A DNA stretch of 64,000 bases, taken from NCBI RefSeq assembly GCF_932276165.1, contig NC_064001.1:8377501-8441500 (forward strand), written 5' to 3'. Shown here piece after piece: positions 12,201 to 26,100 of this stretch; positions within the stretch are counted from its first letter, which is position 1; each line of letters begins with the position of its first letter. The position numbers were made by a program, and so were the translations under genes. Below the pieces are notes generated by a model. It was not told where the DNA came from. It worked only from the letters and a program-made list of their open reading frames with translations, and ran no database searches. The stretch comes from Plutella xylostella. Taxonomy: Eukaryota > Arthropoda > Insecta > Lepidoptera > Plutellidae.

Positions 12201-12924
12201 AAAGTGACAAAGTTACACTTAATTTGTTGCTCTCAGTATGAAGTTTTTACCACTGAGAGAGCATGAGTCGGTGACTGCCAATGTAATGTGCCGTGTCGTG
12301 AGCTACTGGACAATGGAAACGAGCCGTCAGTCGACTGCTTCTCACCCTTTACCGGAGAATCGTAAAATTTTATCACGAAATCTTAACGCGTCTCCGAGTA
12401 AACCCGCAAAATATGCCACTAGGATTTATAGATAGTCTGTTTTTTATACAGAACCAGTGGGCGGTGAGTTTATAGACACATTAGGATTTATGGTTTAATA
12501 AATACTTCCTTATTCGCGTTTGAAATGAGGAACTATTGTCATGGAATACTGGTTGGCTAGAATAGAACAGTCGTCGAAGGAAGTCGTCGAAGTCGAAGGA
12601 ATTACGTTGAACAGTCGGAAAAAGCACCTTGTTTTATCTGATGGAACATTATACAATACGATAGTAACAATGTTAATACAACCAGCAACTTACCTAAACC
12701 TTCATTAAAATCATAACTAGCCCGATTCACCACCAGAATTATCATTTAACGTTAAATTTTAAAATTATTTGTTGATTCTCAAGATAATCATTCTGCCACC
12801 ATTTCACAAATGCTCAGTCACTGAGGACAATTTTACTTTTAATTTTTCCAACAGACTTAGCTGAGGTGAACAAGACCACGTGTTTTGATTATTTAAATAT
12901 TAATTTATACTTAGTTACTAAATT
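9291..12924. other. gene-free spacer with a GC-richer block near 11.1-11.3 kb
   Basis: No gene supported. A block at about 11100-11300 is less AT-rich, non-repetitive, and includes a GGGATTA homeodomain-type site. It could be a conserved non-coding element, but I have no comparison to show conservation. A 33-bp direct repeat lies at 12115-12194. Confidence 0.4.
12115..12194. repeat. 33-bp direct repeat, one mismatch
   Basis: TGAAAATCTATACGAATG...AGCCAATAA at 12115-12147 recurs at 12162-12194 with a single G/A difference. The spacing is 47 bp start to start. Function unknown. Confidence 0.8.
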
Positions 12925-13050
12925 TAGGGTGGCTTGCACCAAACATTTAAACGGAATTAAATCAATTGCTGTCTTGCTTTGACAGTATAATGTCAGAACA
13001 AGAGATCAAAGATTTAATTTTGATTTAGTTTTTGGTGCAAGCCCCCCTTA
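12925..13050. mobile_element. short MITE, GGGTGGCTTGCACCAAA ends
   Basis: Left end GGGTGGCTTGCACCAAA and right end TTTGGTGCAAGCCCCCC are inverted repeats. Imperfect inward complementarity (AATTAAATC / GATTTAATT and TTTGACA / TGTCAGAAC) continues toward the middle. About 126 bp and non-coding. Confidence 0.75.
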
Positions 13051-15995
13051 ATATAGTCAGTTTTACTAGCTAGGTAAGTACTTAGGGTTAACAATATTCA
13101 TAATGTTATCCCTGCGCCGTAGTCTAATATCGGAAGCGTTTGGGTAAGTAGCATGCGCTTTGATTTATTTGCAAATGGCGGCCGTCCCCGCGCCCAGTGC
13201 GGAGATGCTAGAGATTCCCCATAGTCTGGGCTCGGCTAGTGTGGAGAGAAACTTTTGGGGGTGAATAAAATAAATATTTAATATTGCTTACCACAAAAAC
13301 GTTAAAACAATGGGTAAAGAAATTGTTATTTGACAGATGCAACGTGCGCGTTTGTGCTAAGTCAAATAATCTTTTTTTTTAACTACTATTTTATGATGAC
13401 GCACTGACGTGAATATTTATTTAAAATAAAGGGGTAGACGATACAACATGCAATGTACTTAATTATGTTTGTGTTTAAACAAACACGTCATAGGTTACCT
13501 AAGTCATGAAACATTTGGTCAGCGTTTATGGTTACAGGGACCGGTGAACAATTAGTGCAATATTGTACAATAAAGAAGCCTCTTCCATACTCAAAGCGCC
13601 CCTAGTCCAGTTCGGTCCAAGAAATTTTACACTAAGAATTTTATTTATAGTAAAATTATACAGTGGTTCGTGAGAACCCACAGCTTCCGTAGACTAGATA
13701 TTTCGTAATAAGTGCGGAAAAAGGGGCTAGGGTTATAATGTTTATAACCTACGACGGAAAAAGAGAGGTGTTATAAATGTTACATGTCTATGTACCTATG
13801 TGTGTATATGTATGTCTGTGGTAGAGAAGCTCCAAAACGGCTGAAACGATTTCGATTTGGGTTTTTAGGGTCATAGGTAAGTTATCCATAGCAATTAGCA
13901 TAGCCGTTCAAAAGTGATGTGACTTTTCTTTAAAAGTGTAGAGTGTCGGCCTAGTCACACAATTGAGTAGCGCCATCCAATGAACGGGCTAGTGGTTCAA
14001 TCAAAAAGGAGATTAAACCAGATGCCTGCGACATATATATTTTTTTATATTATGCTGGTTATAATTATAAAAACAACTTAAGTAAAAAAGCCTGCAATTT
14101 TTAAATACTATAACTAGGGCTATCGAAAGGCCATTTTCAATAAAAAAAAAAGTCTACATCTCTTAGATGTCCCTGTCTCCACTTCAAAGGTCTAATGTAA
14201 ATATTAATTTGGTAAATTTGCTGCCAATAGTGCCCCTCCTCTGCCTTCTATGATGGATAGGGGTATTCGTGGGTTATTGGTTCTGACTAGTATTAAAAAT
14301 AAGAAGGAAAAATGTTGAAATTTTTCCTGTTTATTTTAACTATACTGACGACCTTAGAATAATAAACAATATAAAAAAATCAAAGTTAGAGCCATATTAA
14401 TAATAACGGTAGCGTCTACTATAATACTAGCACAGATTTTTATAAGTACATTTAATATTTTTCTTTAATACAGTTCGTTTTTTTTTATAAAAAAATGTTT
14501 TCTAAGGCACTCATTTCGTGAGTGTTAAACAAATTTGAATTCCTTTTGTCAGAAAAAAAATATACTACTGACCACTAACAAGCACTTGTAAAAAAACTGT
14601 CTCACGTCACGCCCTTTATGAATTTTACTGGTGCTGTATTTTTTTTACTTTTCCCAGTACATTGGTAAGTTACTTAATATTCTAGATTCCAAGACGACCT
14701 AATAGTCCAGTGGTTTTAGTGGCTCTGACTTCTGACTTGTGAGCATATTAAATGACTTTGTGTCACAATTCAGAGATCGAAATACCTTTTCAAAAATTCT
14801 GCAATACATAATAATATGTGGATAACTATACTATAACTACGTAGTATGATTTTGAATAACAGCGTACTTAGGACTCTACATAAACGCAGTATTCGATATG
14901 TGTCTCGGGTATATAAGTCCTACATCTTCCACTATTAGGTTTGCAGGAAATTAACCAACATTATAAATATAAAACCTCCAAAAAGAGCTTCTATCTTTTG
15001 GCGGTAAAAGCGGCACAAAATCGCCACACACGACCATGCCAGCTTACCATTCAGACCCTATTGTACAATCCCGATGGCAGGACTCAACAAACTTTCTTTG
15101 TGCTGGCACAAAAATATAATTGCCTTGGCCCCCTTCCTCCATTCTTATTCAAAGACAACATTACGGCACAAGGGACAGAAACGGCGGCAAAAAATGCAAA
15201 AAAAATATTAGAGCGGCAAAAAGATACCGTTCGGTATTCAAAACACATGTCACTTTCCGTATCAATTTATCGCGCGGCGAATTGAACTGTCCGTGCTTTT
15301 GTCCGAGTTTGTGTGATTTCTGGACGAAATCCCTTATTAGTGCGAGCGTGAAGTTGGCGACACATTCCCATGACGACTAAATTATTTTTACGATTTCGAA
15401 AGACGTTTCCTTTTGTTGTGTTTATGCAAAAGTTTTGAAATCGGAAGTGAAACGGATTAGCTGCGTGAACGCTTCGATGAATATTTATTTGTCGAATTTG
15501 TTTAAATTTTCGATCATTTTGTCCACTGTTATCTGATTTATTTTGTCGTGAATGGTGACCCCAGCAGTCTTGATAAACATAGACATGCGAGCATAATATA
15601 AAGCGACCTAGAGTATTATAAAATTTACTAAGAAAATAACTGTTTCCTGAAATAAACAGACCAGCTTGGACGAATATATTATTATGCATCTACTACTGCA
15701 ACTGCTCTCATACCAACCCTCGTGGGATCACGATAATAATCATGATACCGTGATTAACATTCGTATGACAAGAGTGTAGATGTCCCGATAACCCGTTGGC
15801 GGCCGCGGGCGGCACAATACACCCCCTCGAGCGGGGTCGATCTAGCCGCAGATAAACTGAATGATTTGATGAATGAAGTATCGTTAACGGGTTATTAATA
15901 GGTTCAGCTAGGAATCAATGAGTTGTATTTTTTGGTATGTTTTGTTTTGTGTCATTTCACTACATACATAATAACAGAAAATAATGGGCAAAATC

Positions 15996-16200
15996 GGCGG
16001 CCTTATTGCTAAAAGTTATCTCTTATAGGCAAATACTAACTAGATATTTAACTGTCTAATCTATCAATACTATAATTCGATGTAGTTATGTTATACAACA
16101 CAATCCTCTTTATTTGCACCAAAAACAGAAAAAATACAAAAAAGCTTAAAAATAAAAACAGTACAAAAGGGCGGCCTTATTGCTTATAGCAAGTTATTTT
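15996..16200 (-). repeat. two fragments of the 'AGCGATAAGGCCGCC' dispersed repeat
   Basis: GGCGGCCTTATTGCTAAAAG (from 16000) and GGGCGGCCTTATTGCTTATAG (from ~16169) are reverse complements of the block at 30062-30130 (GGTTGCCTGAGAGATGGCCC then GACAAGGCCGCC). This block is a common lepidopteran dispersed fragment, probably a LINE 3' UTR; the source element is not identifiable here. Confidence 0.5.
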
Positions 16201-16656
16201 ATTTGTCTCATCGTAGGTACAAATGTACCTAATAATCCGTAACAAAAGTTGCAAATACCAATAATCCCAGAAATTGCACGAGACCTTAAATATTCATCAC
16301 AGAAAAACATAATTATTAGTGTGAGCTGATTGCAATGGCTGATATACCACGATTGAATGTTGATTAATTATTTTAGTCAACCCTCGCTCTGGAACATATT
16401 GTAATATTTTCATCAACTTTACTCCCCAAGGGCTGAAACATAATAAGTTCCAATTGATTGGAAGTTAATGAAGTGGCTCTCAAATCTCAGTGGTTCAGTG
16501 TTGGTTAATAGTCGTAAAACTATAGCATTTTTTTAAATTTCCTATTTTAACGGTAGCTACGTAGTGCATTGTTTTTATTTTAATTTTTATTATTAGCTAC
16601 GAGTATGTGGGAAAGTTGTGATAAAATAAATACAAAATGTTAATAGTAAGTATATG

Positions 16657-16728
16657 TTAATATTCATTCTAAAGATAAAATAATGAATATTAATATTTTC
16701 GTATGTTCAACAGACTACTGTTGAACAT
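16657..16728. repeat. two adjacent perfect hairpins
   Basis: Hairpin 1: TTAATATTCATT (16657-16668) pairs with AATGAATATTAA (16682-16693). Hairpin 2: ATGTTCAACAG (16703-16713) pairs with CTGTTGAACAT (16718-16728) over a 4-nt loop. Both are short cruciform-capable palindromes in AT-rich DNA. Function unknown. Confidence 0.6.
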
Positions 16729-19700
16729 ATGAAATATATAAACATACCTTTAGTCAATAATTTTGTAAGAACTCGGAATATTACTAAACGGATCACGTTC
16801 AGTAACAGTATCAAGTTCAACTCATTAGTCAATGAACTGCTTGTAATCACCGGGTTATTCGGATAATTACGGATCATTTACGGGTTAAGAGTCAGAGCTA
16901 ATGATCAGTTGGGACTTCAGTTACTAGAACACTATAGTCTAGACCTCTTAATTTTATTGTAATTGCAATACTGTTGAAACGGTAACAAATAACTTATTGT
17001 TTGTTATTAATTGCTGCTAAAGCCATGAATGATCAAGAAAGATAGTTATAGTTATAATTATCTTATTACCTATGTATTATCTGGACTATTTTACATTAGT
17101 GTTCAAATTGTTTTCATCATTTTAGTTAATTAAACGATTAAACTTCACAAATTTTATTTTGTTATTTCTATTTAAAATACTTGTTAATAAATGTGTCATT
17201 ATTTTTCACAACAATGGCATCCATTCCTACAATTCAATATAAGTTATATATGTAATTGAATCAGGAAACTTTTTGTTAAACTTTTTGTTGAGCTTAATTA
17301 TATATGTATAAGTTATTCAATATCATTAGCATGCGTAATGTTTTCAGTTTTAAGCACCTAATGCACAACTGCTTTTATTTTAGGAAAACCTATTATTAGC
17401 CTTGTTAAATATTCCTAAACTAGTTCATAAGTACTAATGTAAAACGCTGTTGGTTTTCTGAATAAAGATAATTAAAGATAACGTTATAATTTTTCATTAC
17501 ATACTGTAAAATTATCTGACTTTCTCTGTACGATGTATTTATCTAATCTAATCAATGGATTTATATAAGAACTTACATATATTTTTAATAGATAGATTGT
17601 TTCAAGAACTATATAACCATGCGAAACTGGGGCCAGTAGCTTATTAAAGACAATCAAACGCTTGGTAAATAAAACCGAATGATTGATTTATTTAAAAACA
17701 AAATACGATACAGGCCTACAGTCTTACAATCTATTTTAAAAATAAATAATAATTATTGTCTGAAAAAAACGAAGTTGTCTTGATTAAGCACCTTTAAAAT
17801 TGTTTTGAATCCTTGCTTGTCTTCCTAGAATGGTAGATAACAGTGATGTGCAGAAAGCACAGAAAAAAACTTGGTCTGTTGTCAATTCTTACATTCATAT
17901 AGAAAAACCCGTTAGAAACACGATACTAGAGGCGGGATAGATTGACAAATTTACGATAGTTTTTGCATTATTTCGTAAAGTTTTTTTTCTAAAATGGTTT
18001 TATGGTTTCCGTAAGTGGTGAGCGGTTTTGATGAAGTTTGTTTTTTTGTGAAAGTTCTGTGAAAGATTACCGACCGGTTCGGGGAGGGCACCATCTGTTT
18101 TGGTTCGAGACAGTTTGGCTAGCGTGTTTATAATCCACCTTGCTAGGATAAAATAACATTGTGCCGTAATCAAAAATACTTGTAAAGTTTTTGCTGCAAT
18201 CTTTTGTAATTAATTCCATACTGCGAACGTTACTTACTGTCAAAAGGACAAAACTTCTTTCCAATGAATTTCATACAAATTCACCCGGTCTTTGCAATTT
18301 TTTCATCCTCATTAGTGAAGGTTAATATGAGCCGAAGACATCAGGTTGCCATTTATATGTTCCAAATGTTACTCAATAAAAAAATAAAAGCTCTGTATAT
18401 CGGGAGGACTAAAATGTGAAATAGTATATTTTAAATGTGTTAAGGACAAAACGGGACACACAACTAACTGTACCTACAACATACAACACTAGTTATAAGG
18501 AATTTAAAACGCTAAAGGCCGAACATTGCGACAAATGTCTGAAATCTCATTATGATCATCCGTCACGACCCATCCCATCGTCTCTATCGAAAGAATATTT
18601 ACCCCGCAAGAGAGAACATAAGAGCTTATCTTTTAATGACAATACTGTAGGATGATTACTAACCAAGAAACAATCGAATCTCAAGGTAGCTGCGACCTAT
18701 TTCAGTATTTACCTACAACAATGCTATTATAGCTAAAAGTAGGCATTACCTGCTTGTTAGGCAACTAATTAATATGCACCAAACTTCATTTACATACAAT
18801 AGACTGAGTTTCATTTTATTTACAAAACATGTGACTAAAGCGATACATTGTTTTCGGATATTTTTTATGTATTGTGTCTATTTTCTTTATAAAAAAAATA
18901 AACGTACAGGTCGTAATGGCCTCATAAAACGATTAAACCCCTATATTTATTGTGAAACCCGTTAACAAAACAGTTGAAGATCGCACGCGCAGCTTCCAAA
19001 CCCTTGCGTTCGAGATTCAAAAACTTAACCCGAAAAAGCGTGCCGGGATCAATAATGCCCGCCCGCCTTCAAGATTTCCCCAATCTCCCCTTTTTTACTC
19101 GTTCGTAACTGACGAATCCCTTTTTATCCTTTTAAGGGCGTGGGGCTAAAGGGTACATGAATCGTGCGCAAGGATTCTGTAAATGGACCACGTGTCTTTT
19201 GTTGGAAACCTGATCTCAACCCTTCTTTAATGTTCTGAAGAATTTATGTAGAAGCGTGGACTATTGATGACTTTTATGACAAACCAAGTCCTATTTACAT
19301 ACATACTTACTTAGGTACGGGAATTATATCACATCCTTTGGCATTGGCTACTAATGTGATAAATATTATTTGTACTTATTTTAAAATACCGTTTAAAAAC
19401 CAGGGGCTGTGTGGCCACCTGTGAACATAAAACTTAGCCTAGTTTAAAAAATCTTCAGTGACAGATTGATTGTCCGCGCAAATCAAGTTTTTCTTCACAC
19501 TGAAGCTTACCAGTTTTGATTCTCAGAAGTCCTGGTCGTGGGACCACACATGCCGCGCACCTCCGTGTTAGCAGCGAATCCAAAAACCAGATTCCTTTCT
19601 TCATCAATATTCACAATATTTGAAGCCCTTCGGTTTTTTACGAGCCAGTTTTTGTAAAGGGGGTTTCGTAACGACTTTTTTCTTGGTTAGAAAAAGACGA

Positions 19701-22561
19701 TGGTGACCCCTGACCTGTGAGTGTGCTTTTGTATGCGATGTCGCAGCAAACGGTTGAAATCTAGTTTTGTACAAAAAAAGTACGTTGTCTTGTCTATGAG
19801 TTGCTTTGTCAGTTTGTGTTCGAGGCCTTGTGAATGCTACCAGTGTCTTGTTGTAATCTACGGAGGGGTAACATTTTCAATAATCTATGTAAAGGATGTT
19901 CTTTATTCAGTATATCCTTACTTTTAAGCATATAATACTCATGAATCTCGTAATATATCCGATCCATACACATCAGTATAATCTAAGAGTATAAATATTT
20001 ATTTATAAACAAGACCATGTAAGTTAAAACAACGCATGTATTCAGTCTACAAGACTGATAAGAGATATCAAAATATTCCAGCAATGACTTCATCATTAAT
20101 AATCCAAAAATAGGTATTCATTTATAACAGCTGATATACGGATGTCTTGACTATACGCATACTGTCCACGTTTACACAATACATTGTTAAAAACTTTCCG
20201 CCCCATGCCTTAAATATTTTTTGCATTGTAAAAAACTGGCGATGCTTACAATAGAGCGACTTACTCCCGTTAAGTAACCCAATTTTTACACCATAAATAA
20301 TGCGCAAAAAATCTTCGTAAAAGCTAACGGTCTTTATTTTTTTACCAAAAAAATACTTTTCAAAGACGTATGAATTAATTTGCGTTACGCCTCAATGCTT
20401 ACACAGAGTACGGGTATTGAGAGCGAAAATTAGGCCACATTCATGTCAGATCATCGTTTTTTTTTACTTTTTGAGACGTTTTTTGGGTTGTTTTACGACA
20501 ATATTGACAGATCCGCCCCAGATATAAGTTTAAAGTCAGCTTCGAGGATTTGTAAATAAGTCTTTTGTATGGAGACGCGAGTTCTAAAGGAGCCAGCAGC
20601 CCAACTACTGATTGGGCGTATTGTAGTTTTTTAAAGCTTTTTATAATTTTTTAAGTATAATGAAATTATAAATAGCTACTGTACCTCCATATTCTAGTAA
20701 TTATTATAATTATTAGTACCTATATATTTATATCTAGTAGGTACAATTTAGACATCAGTTTTAATTAAGTGTAACATAATCATAAATACCTACATTTTTA
20801 TTAACAGTAAATATTTTTTACTGAAGGGACTTCCATAAGCGTATGCTTTTTTGCCTACGTCTATGTCCACGGAAGAAATTTGTAGACGAACCTCGTGGTA
20901 AGAAGCTAGTCTATATGTCATTAGTCATTACGTACCAAAATCTTACCTAAATTATTTAACTAAATATATTTATTGGATTAAAAAATAAAACCCGTTATCA
21001 CCACCAGATAACCCTAATGTGCTCAGCATCCGTTTAAGGGTTAATGTGTCAATCTCTTACCCTTAACCCTGTACCACGTGCCACAGCAGCAGAGGGTTAA
21101 CAAACGTCTTTACCTTAAAAACTCTAAATGGGTTGTATTGACTAAAAAGAGTAATGTTTTCTTAACACTTCCTTCACGCAGCTCTATTCTTTCCAATTTT
21201 CAACTTTTTTATAGGTAGATAGGTACTTTTTTATAGTAGACGCAAATTAGTTTTTTTGCATTTCTTATAGAAGTCCACAATACCTTTAGGTATTTACCGC
21301 ATTTTTTAATAATTGATAGTAAGAATACACTAACATTATCAATACAGCTTAATATTAAAGTTATAAAAAAAACATTTTGTAATCTAATTTACGTTACCTA
21401 AATTTACCTATTTATTTTCGTGTACTTACCTAATCTAACTAAATACTTAAACTATAATACATACATGCAATATTATAATGTTACGGAAATATAATTTGAT
21501 TCAGATTGCAACTGACCACTGATTAAAGAAGAGCTTAGGCTCCCGGGGGAAATAAGAATAAGATAACATAATAATGCTCAATAAATGTTGCAATAAGTCA
21601 TCTATATTGACCTGCTAGCTGGTTCTGTGTATTTTATCAAAGGATCAAGGATCATCGCTAAATTTCATCAACGACACAATAATTATTTAAAAAAAAACAG
21701 TTTTGACTATGACATTCATCAAAGAAATTATGATAAATTTGTTACAGAATAACCTATCTTCTTACCTACGACGACAAAATATATAAAAATACCTAAACTA
21801 TAACAACAACCTAATATATACCTCTACCAAAAGTTATCGAACTTCATTAAAATGGCGTCAAAGCACAATTTATTACCAGGCGACGCAGCATCATCGTCAA
21901 ACGTATAATCCCATTTAATAACTTCACCACTAATTCGTGCCTCCAAATGACGTCACTAGAGCCTAATAAACCTTTTACAAAAGCGCGTTGTAGAGTTGTA
22001 ATAAAACCTCTTAGGTAAGTAGCCTCATTGCACATCGGCTGAGGGCGCCGCCGCTTTGTGAAAACGCGACCAATCGAGCAACCCCTAGTCGATCAGTTAA
22101 TTGACTAGAGCTGTGAGCCTGTGAGAGGTTTTGAGCCGTAGACTTGGTGTGGATGGATTTGGATTAAATTTATCGCGTTGAGGATGAAGGGAGTGTTTTA
22201 AGTTTTAGGAGGAGCGTCTCTCTGAGGTATCGGAGATTTGGTAAATTGATGTTTTGTTTGACTCTAATCTATACTTCTTAGTCATTTTCAACCTTCATAA
22301 ATTTTATTAAGTATAAGTGTGGAAACCTACCAAAGCAAAACAAAAACGATTATCTACCAACAATCCTGCAGGACATAGGACTTCCTTAAAACACCATCTA
22401 GTCGAGAATCCAAAGGCGAAAATTTCAAAAGCTCCCAAAAAACACCCGAAATGGATCCCATTTCCCTAAGTCTATTCCTCATTTCCCTGGCAAGATATAG
22501 CAGTCCTCGGCAAATCCTGGTTGTCCCGATCGGGCCGATATCCGAGTGTCAATATCTGGGA

Positions 22562-22693
22562 GGTTACTCTCTAAGATGAAAAACTAAGTTTCGAAGCGCT
22601 GTTGTGCGAGCTACGACTCTATCTCGTTGTATTAAACACCGGTTGCACGACAGCTCTTGTTCGTTCGTTTTTCGTCAGTATAGAGTGACCCCC
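22562..22693. mobile_element. MITE, GGGTCACTCTATA family, copy 3
   Basis: The left end is GGTTACTCTCTAAGATGAAAAAC and the right end GTTTTTCGTCAGTATAGAGTGACCC. The interior carries CGAGCTACGACTCTATCTCGTTGTATTAA and GCACGACAGCTC, reverse-oriented relative to the copy at 8805-9290. Non-coding, about 130 bp. Confidence 0.75.
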
Positions 22694-23164
22694 CTGGGCG
22701 GCGGCGGCGCATGAAATCGCATCAACGGACCGTCCGACCGTGCCCTCTTCTGATGGGGTGTGTTCCCATCTGATGCACTACTTTGGTTGCTGAATATAAA
22801 GTTGGGTAAAAAGAGATGGATGGTAAAAAACAAAACCTGTGAGTCATTTTGGAATTGTGGAGCTTCTAACTAGCAACACATAGGTAAATGAATATTAGAA
22901 TACATCATCAATTTGTTACGGTAGAGACTGTTCGGCTGTCCCATTTTAAAACACAGTAACAGCCATGAGACAAAATGTTCAGGAGAGCCAAAAAACGTTT
23001 TTGTACCTTCATTTCAATGCCCTGGTAAAACTATGATAGATATCTGAACAAATGTAAGCTTAAAAGAAGCGGCAGAACCTAGGCTTTATATACAATACTA
23101 TTTCATTTAAATATGACTAAAATTGTTGCTGTAATGCACAAAAGAAAACACTTACTAGGTTTTA

Positions 23165-26100
23165 TATAGATAGATAGATAGATAGATAGATAAAGCGTTT
23201 ATTTGATCCACTTTCTTACATACACAACAAATCACAATTACAGATATACACATTTGTACTTATAACTAGGTAAATAGTAGCTATGATAAAGACAGGTTTG
23301 TACTTAGCAGGTTGTGTGTTGAAGCGGACCAAAAGGGTGAAGTAACTCATCGTGGATGTTTACTCCAGGAGCAAACCGCTGATTTTCAGTTACCTCCCAT
23401 TTAATTGTTCCAAGGGTGCCTAATTACATAAATTGTGAGCAAAAAAAACTACTTAAAATATATTGTTTTGAAGAAAAATTACCTATTTTAGTTTGATAAT
23501 GTTGTAAAGGTGTGCAGCTAACCAGCAAGAGACACAGGGTCGTACTCAGTGGATGACAGAGCACCCACCATAGTATTAATATTGCATGAATGTATTTATT
23601 GTTAGACGATCTGCGCCGGATGTTACAAAAATATAGAAAATATGTAATGAATAAATAGTTATTGTAGATAACTAAATTTGTTATCAAGTCTTTTGCTTAA
23701 TAAGAAGAAACAATTTTATTTTATTTTTAAAATTAATTTTATTTTTTAAGAGCCTTATAGGTGGTGGAATATTATTCCAGCATTTTGTTGCTTGATAACG
23801 GAAACTTCCTTCAAACGCGGCGCTAACATGTTTAGGGACAGACAAAATTGGGCGGAAAGATCTAGTACCATACCTGTCATGAAAAGGGGAGAAACAAAGT
23901 TTAGAAAACAAGTATTCAGGTTTTTGAAACTTTAACACGTCGAAAACTAGGCTACAAGTATGCAGGTACCTTCGGGCCTCCATGTTTAGCATGGATGCTT
24001 TATTTAGAAAAGGAGTAATGTGTCCTCGAGGTGGTACGTCAAAACAAAAACGACAGCAGGCGTTTTGCACCCGCTGTATTAGACGCCGGGTTCGCTCAAG
24101 AAGACAAGGGCCGTAAACAGTATCTCCATAATTCAGCCTAGAGAGGATTAGAGTCTCACACAGCGTAATGCGTACTTTTTCTGTTAGTAAGGAGCGGATT
24201 TTATATAGAACTTTAAGACGGAAAAAACAGTTTTTGACAATATTCTGAATGTGATTTTCAAATTTTAAACCACTATCAAGGAGCAAACCCAGACACTTTG
24301 CCTCGTGAACGCGTTCAATACTCTGGCCTTTCATATTTATAGTTAAAGCATTAGTATTAATAATGTTTCTGACCTGCATAGTGGAGCCCAAAACCATATA
24401 TTTCGATTTAGATGGGTTCAGCACCAACGCATTATCTTTAGACCAGTTATCTATGTTATCAAGATCACCATTGATTCCCTCCAGTACTTTTTGCAAATTA
24501 TCCGGTGCGACTGATGCATAGAGTTGAACATCATCAGCGTAACAATGGTACTTACAATATTTAATTTCAGCGGTTAGATCCGTGCTATAAATTATAAACA
24601 AAAGGGGACCAAGGATTGAGCCTTGCGGTACCCCACGACTAACGGGTAAAGGATTTGATGTGATGCTAGTGCCATTATTCAGCATTAGTTTGACAGACTG
24701 GGTTCTATTCGACAAATAACTGTTGAACCAATCAATAGCATGACCACTTATACCATAGTAAGTTAATTTAGCTAGAAGCAGATCAATATCCAGGCAATCA
24801 AACGCACGTGAGAAGTCCAGCAACGATAGAATCGTCGCATTACCTATGTCCTGTTCAGCCAGAATATTATCTGTAACATCAAGCAATGCAGTAATTGTAC
24901 CACGATTCTTGCGGAATCCAGACTGTAAGGATGGAAGTATATTGTTTTCCTCAATAAATTTTATAAGTTGGGTGTAGACGGCTTTCTCTACTAGTTTTGA
25001 TAAAAAAGGTAGAATACTAATTGGCCTTAGATCCTTAAGTGAAGTGGGTGGGTCGACCTTAGGCAGTGGGTTAATTAGTGCTGATTTCCAGCACTTCGGA
25101 ACAGACTGTTCAGTAATAGACCTATTAACGATAGCAGTAATAGCTGTTAAAGTATGTGGAAGTGTAAGCAAAATCATATCCCGGTTAATACCATCTATGC
25201 CTGTAGCATTAGATGTTATAGCAACAATATATCTGGCAATCTCAGTTTCAGAGACTGGGTTAAGCTCGAACACAGCAGTACCAAAACGGTGAGTAGTAAA
25301 AAAGTCAAGGTTGGAAACAGGAACATCGTTAGTACCAGGAATATCTAAAAAATGCTCATTAATTTTGTTTGGATCATTAAAAGAATCTGGTAAGCTGTCA
25401 CTTTTAGAAGGATCGACTAAGACCTTATTCTTCAAATTTTTCCAAAGCTTTTTCGGTTCATTAATTTGGGTATTAATAAATTGATCAAAATAGGCGCGTT
25501 TTTCATTGGCTATACTAGTAACGACAAGTTTTTTTAAATCTTTATAGTGCTTTTTATGTTCATCGGATTTAGTTAGTCTAAATTTCTCATGTGCTTTGTT
25601 ACGTAAGTCAATCATTAACTTGCAAGAGTCAGTCACCCACGGGAGAGACTGACCCTCTCGAACCCTAATGGATCTAACAGGTGCATGTTTATCAAAGAGT
25701 GATGTTATTAAGATGTTAAATTGATTTACTGCCAAATCCACTGTAGAGCAACACATTAAAGCTTCGAAGTCTAATGCAAAAAGATCTCTGTTAAAGTTTT
25801 CTAAGTTTATATGATTTATAGGTCTAAAGGTTAAGAATTTAACTGGGGGTTTAATTTTTTTTATGGCTAAAGTTACATTTATCATGGCGTGTCCCAACGA
25901 CCCGGTGATATTGGTGACAGTGACATCACTAACTTTTATATTAGTACAAACAAGGTCTATAAGAGTCTCATTACCCACAGAGTAATGTGTAGGCTGAGTA
26001 ACTACTTGTTTTAAATGTAGGTAATCAATAAATTGGTTAATTTTTTTAGCTTCATTAGTACTCATATCCAGCATATTAACATTAAAATCACCTAGTAGGA

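Larger units (their letters stand above)
13051..22561. other. gene-free stretch with possible regulatory blocks
   Basis: No gene supported in about 9.5 kb. Less AT-rich, apparently non-repetitive blocks occur at about 13130-13260, 14940-15560 and 18930-19150. They contain many homeodomain-like AATTA/TTATTG words and CpG, and could be distal enhancers of the neighbouring developmental gene (inference only). Repeat fragments (15996-16200) and paired hairpins (16657-16728) are listed separately. Confidence 0.4.

Noticed and set aside
13735..14060. possible second Helitron (AAAACGGCTGAAACGATTTC)
   Set aside because: The internal word resembles moth Helitrons, but no TC start or hairpin-plus-CTAG end could be placed.
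15267..15689. 140-codon open frame on the - strand
   Set aside because: No domain, no codon bias, overlaps other open frames on the opposite strand; looks like chance in a lower-stop region.
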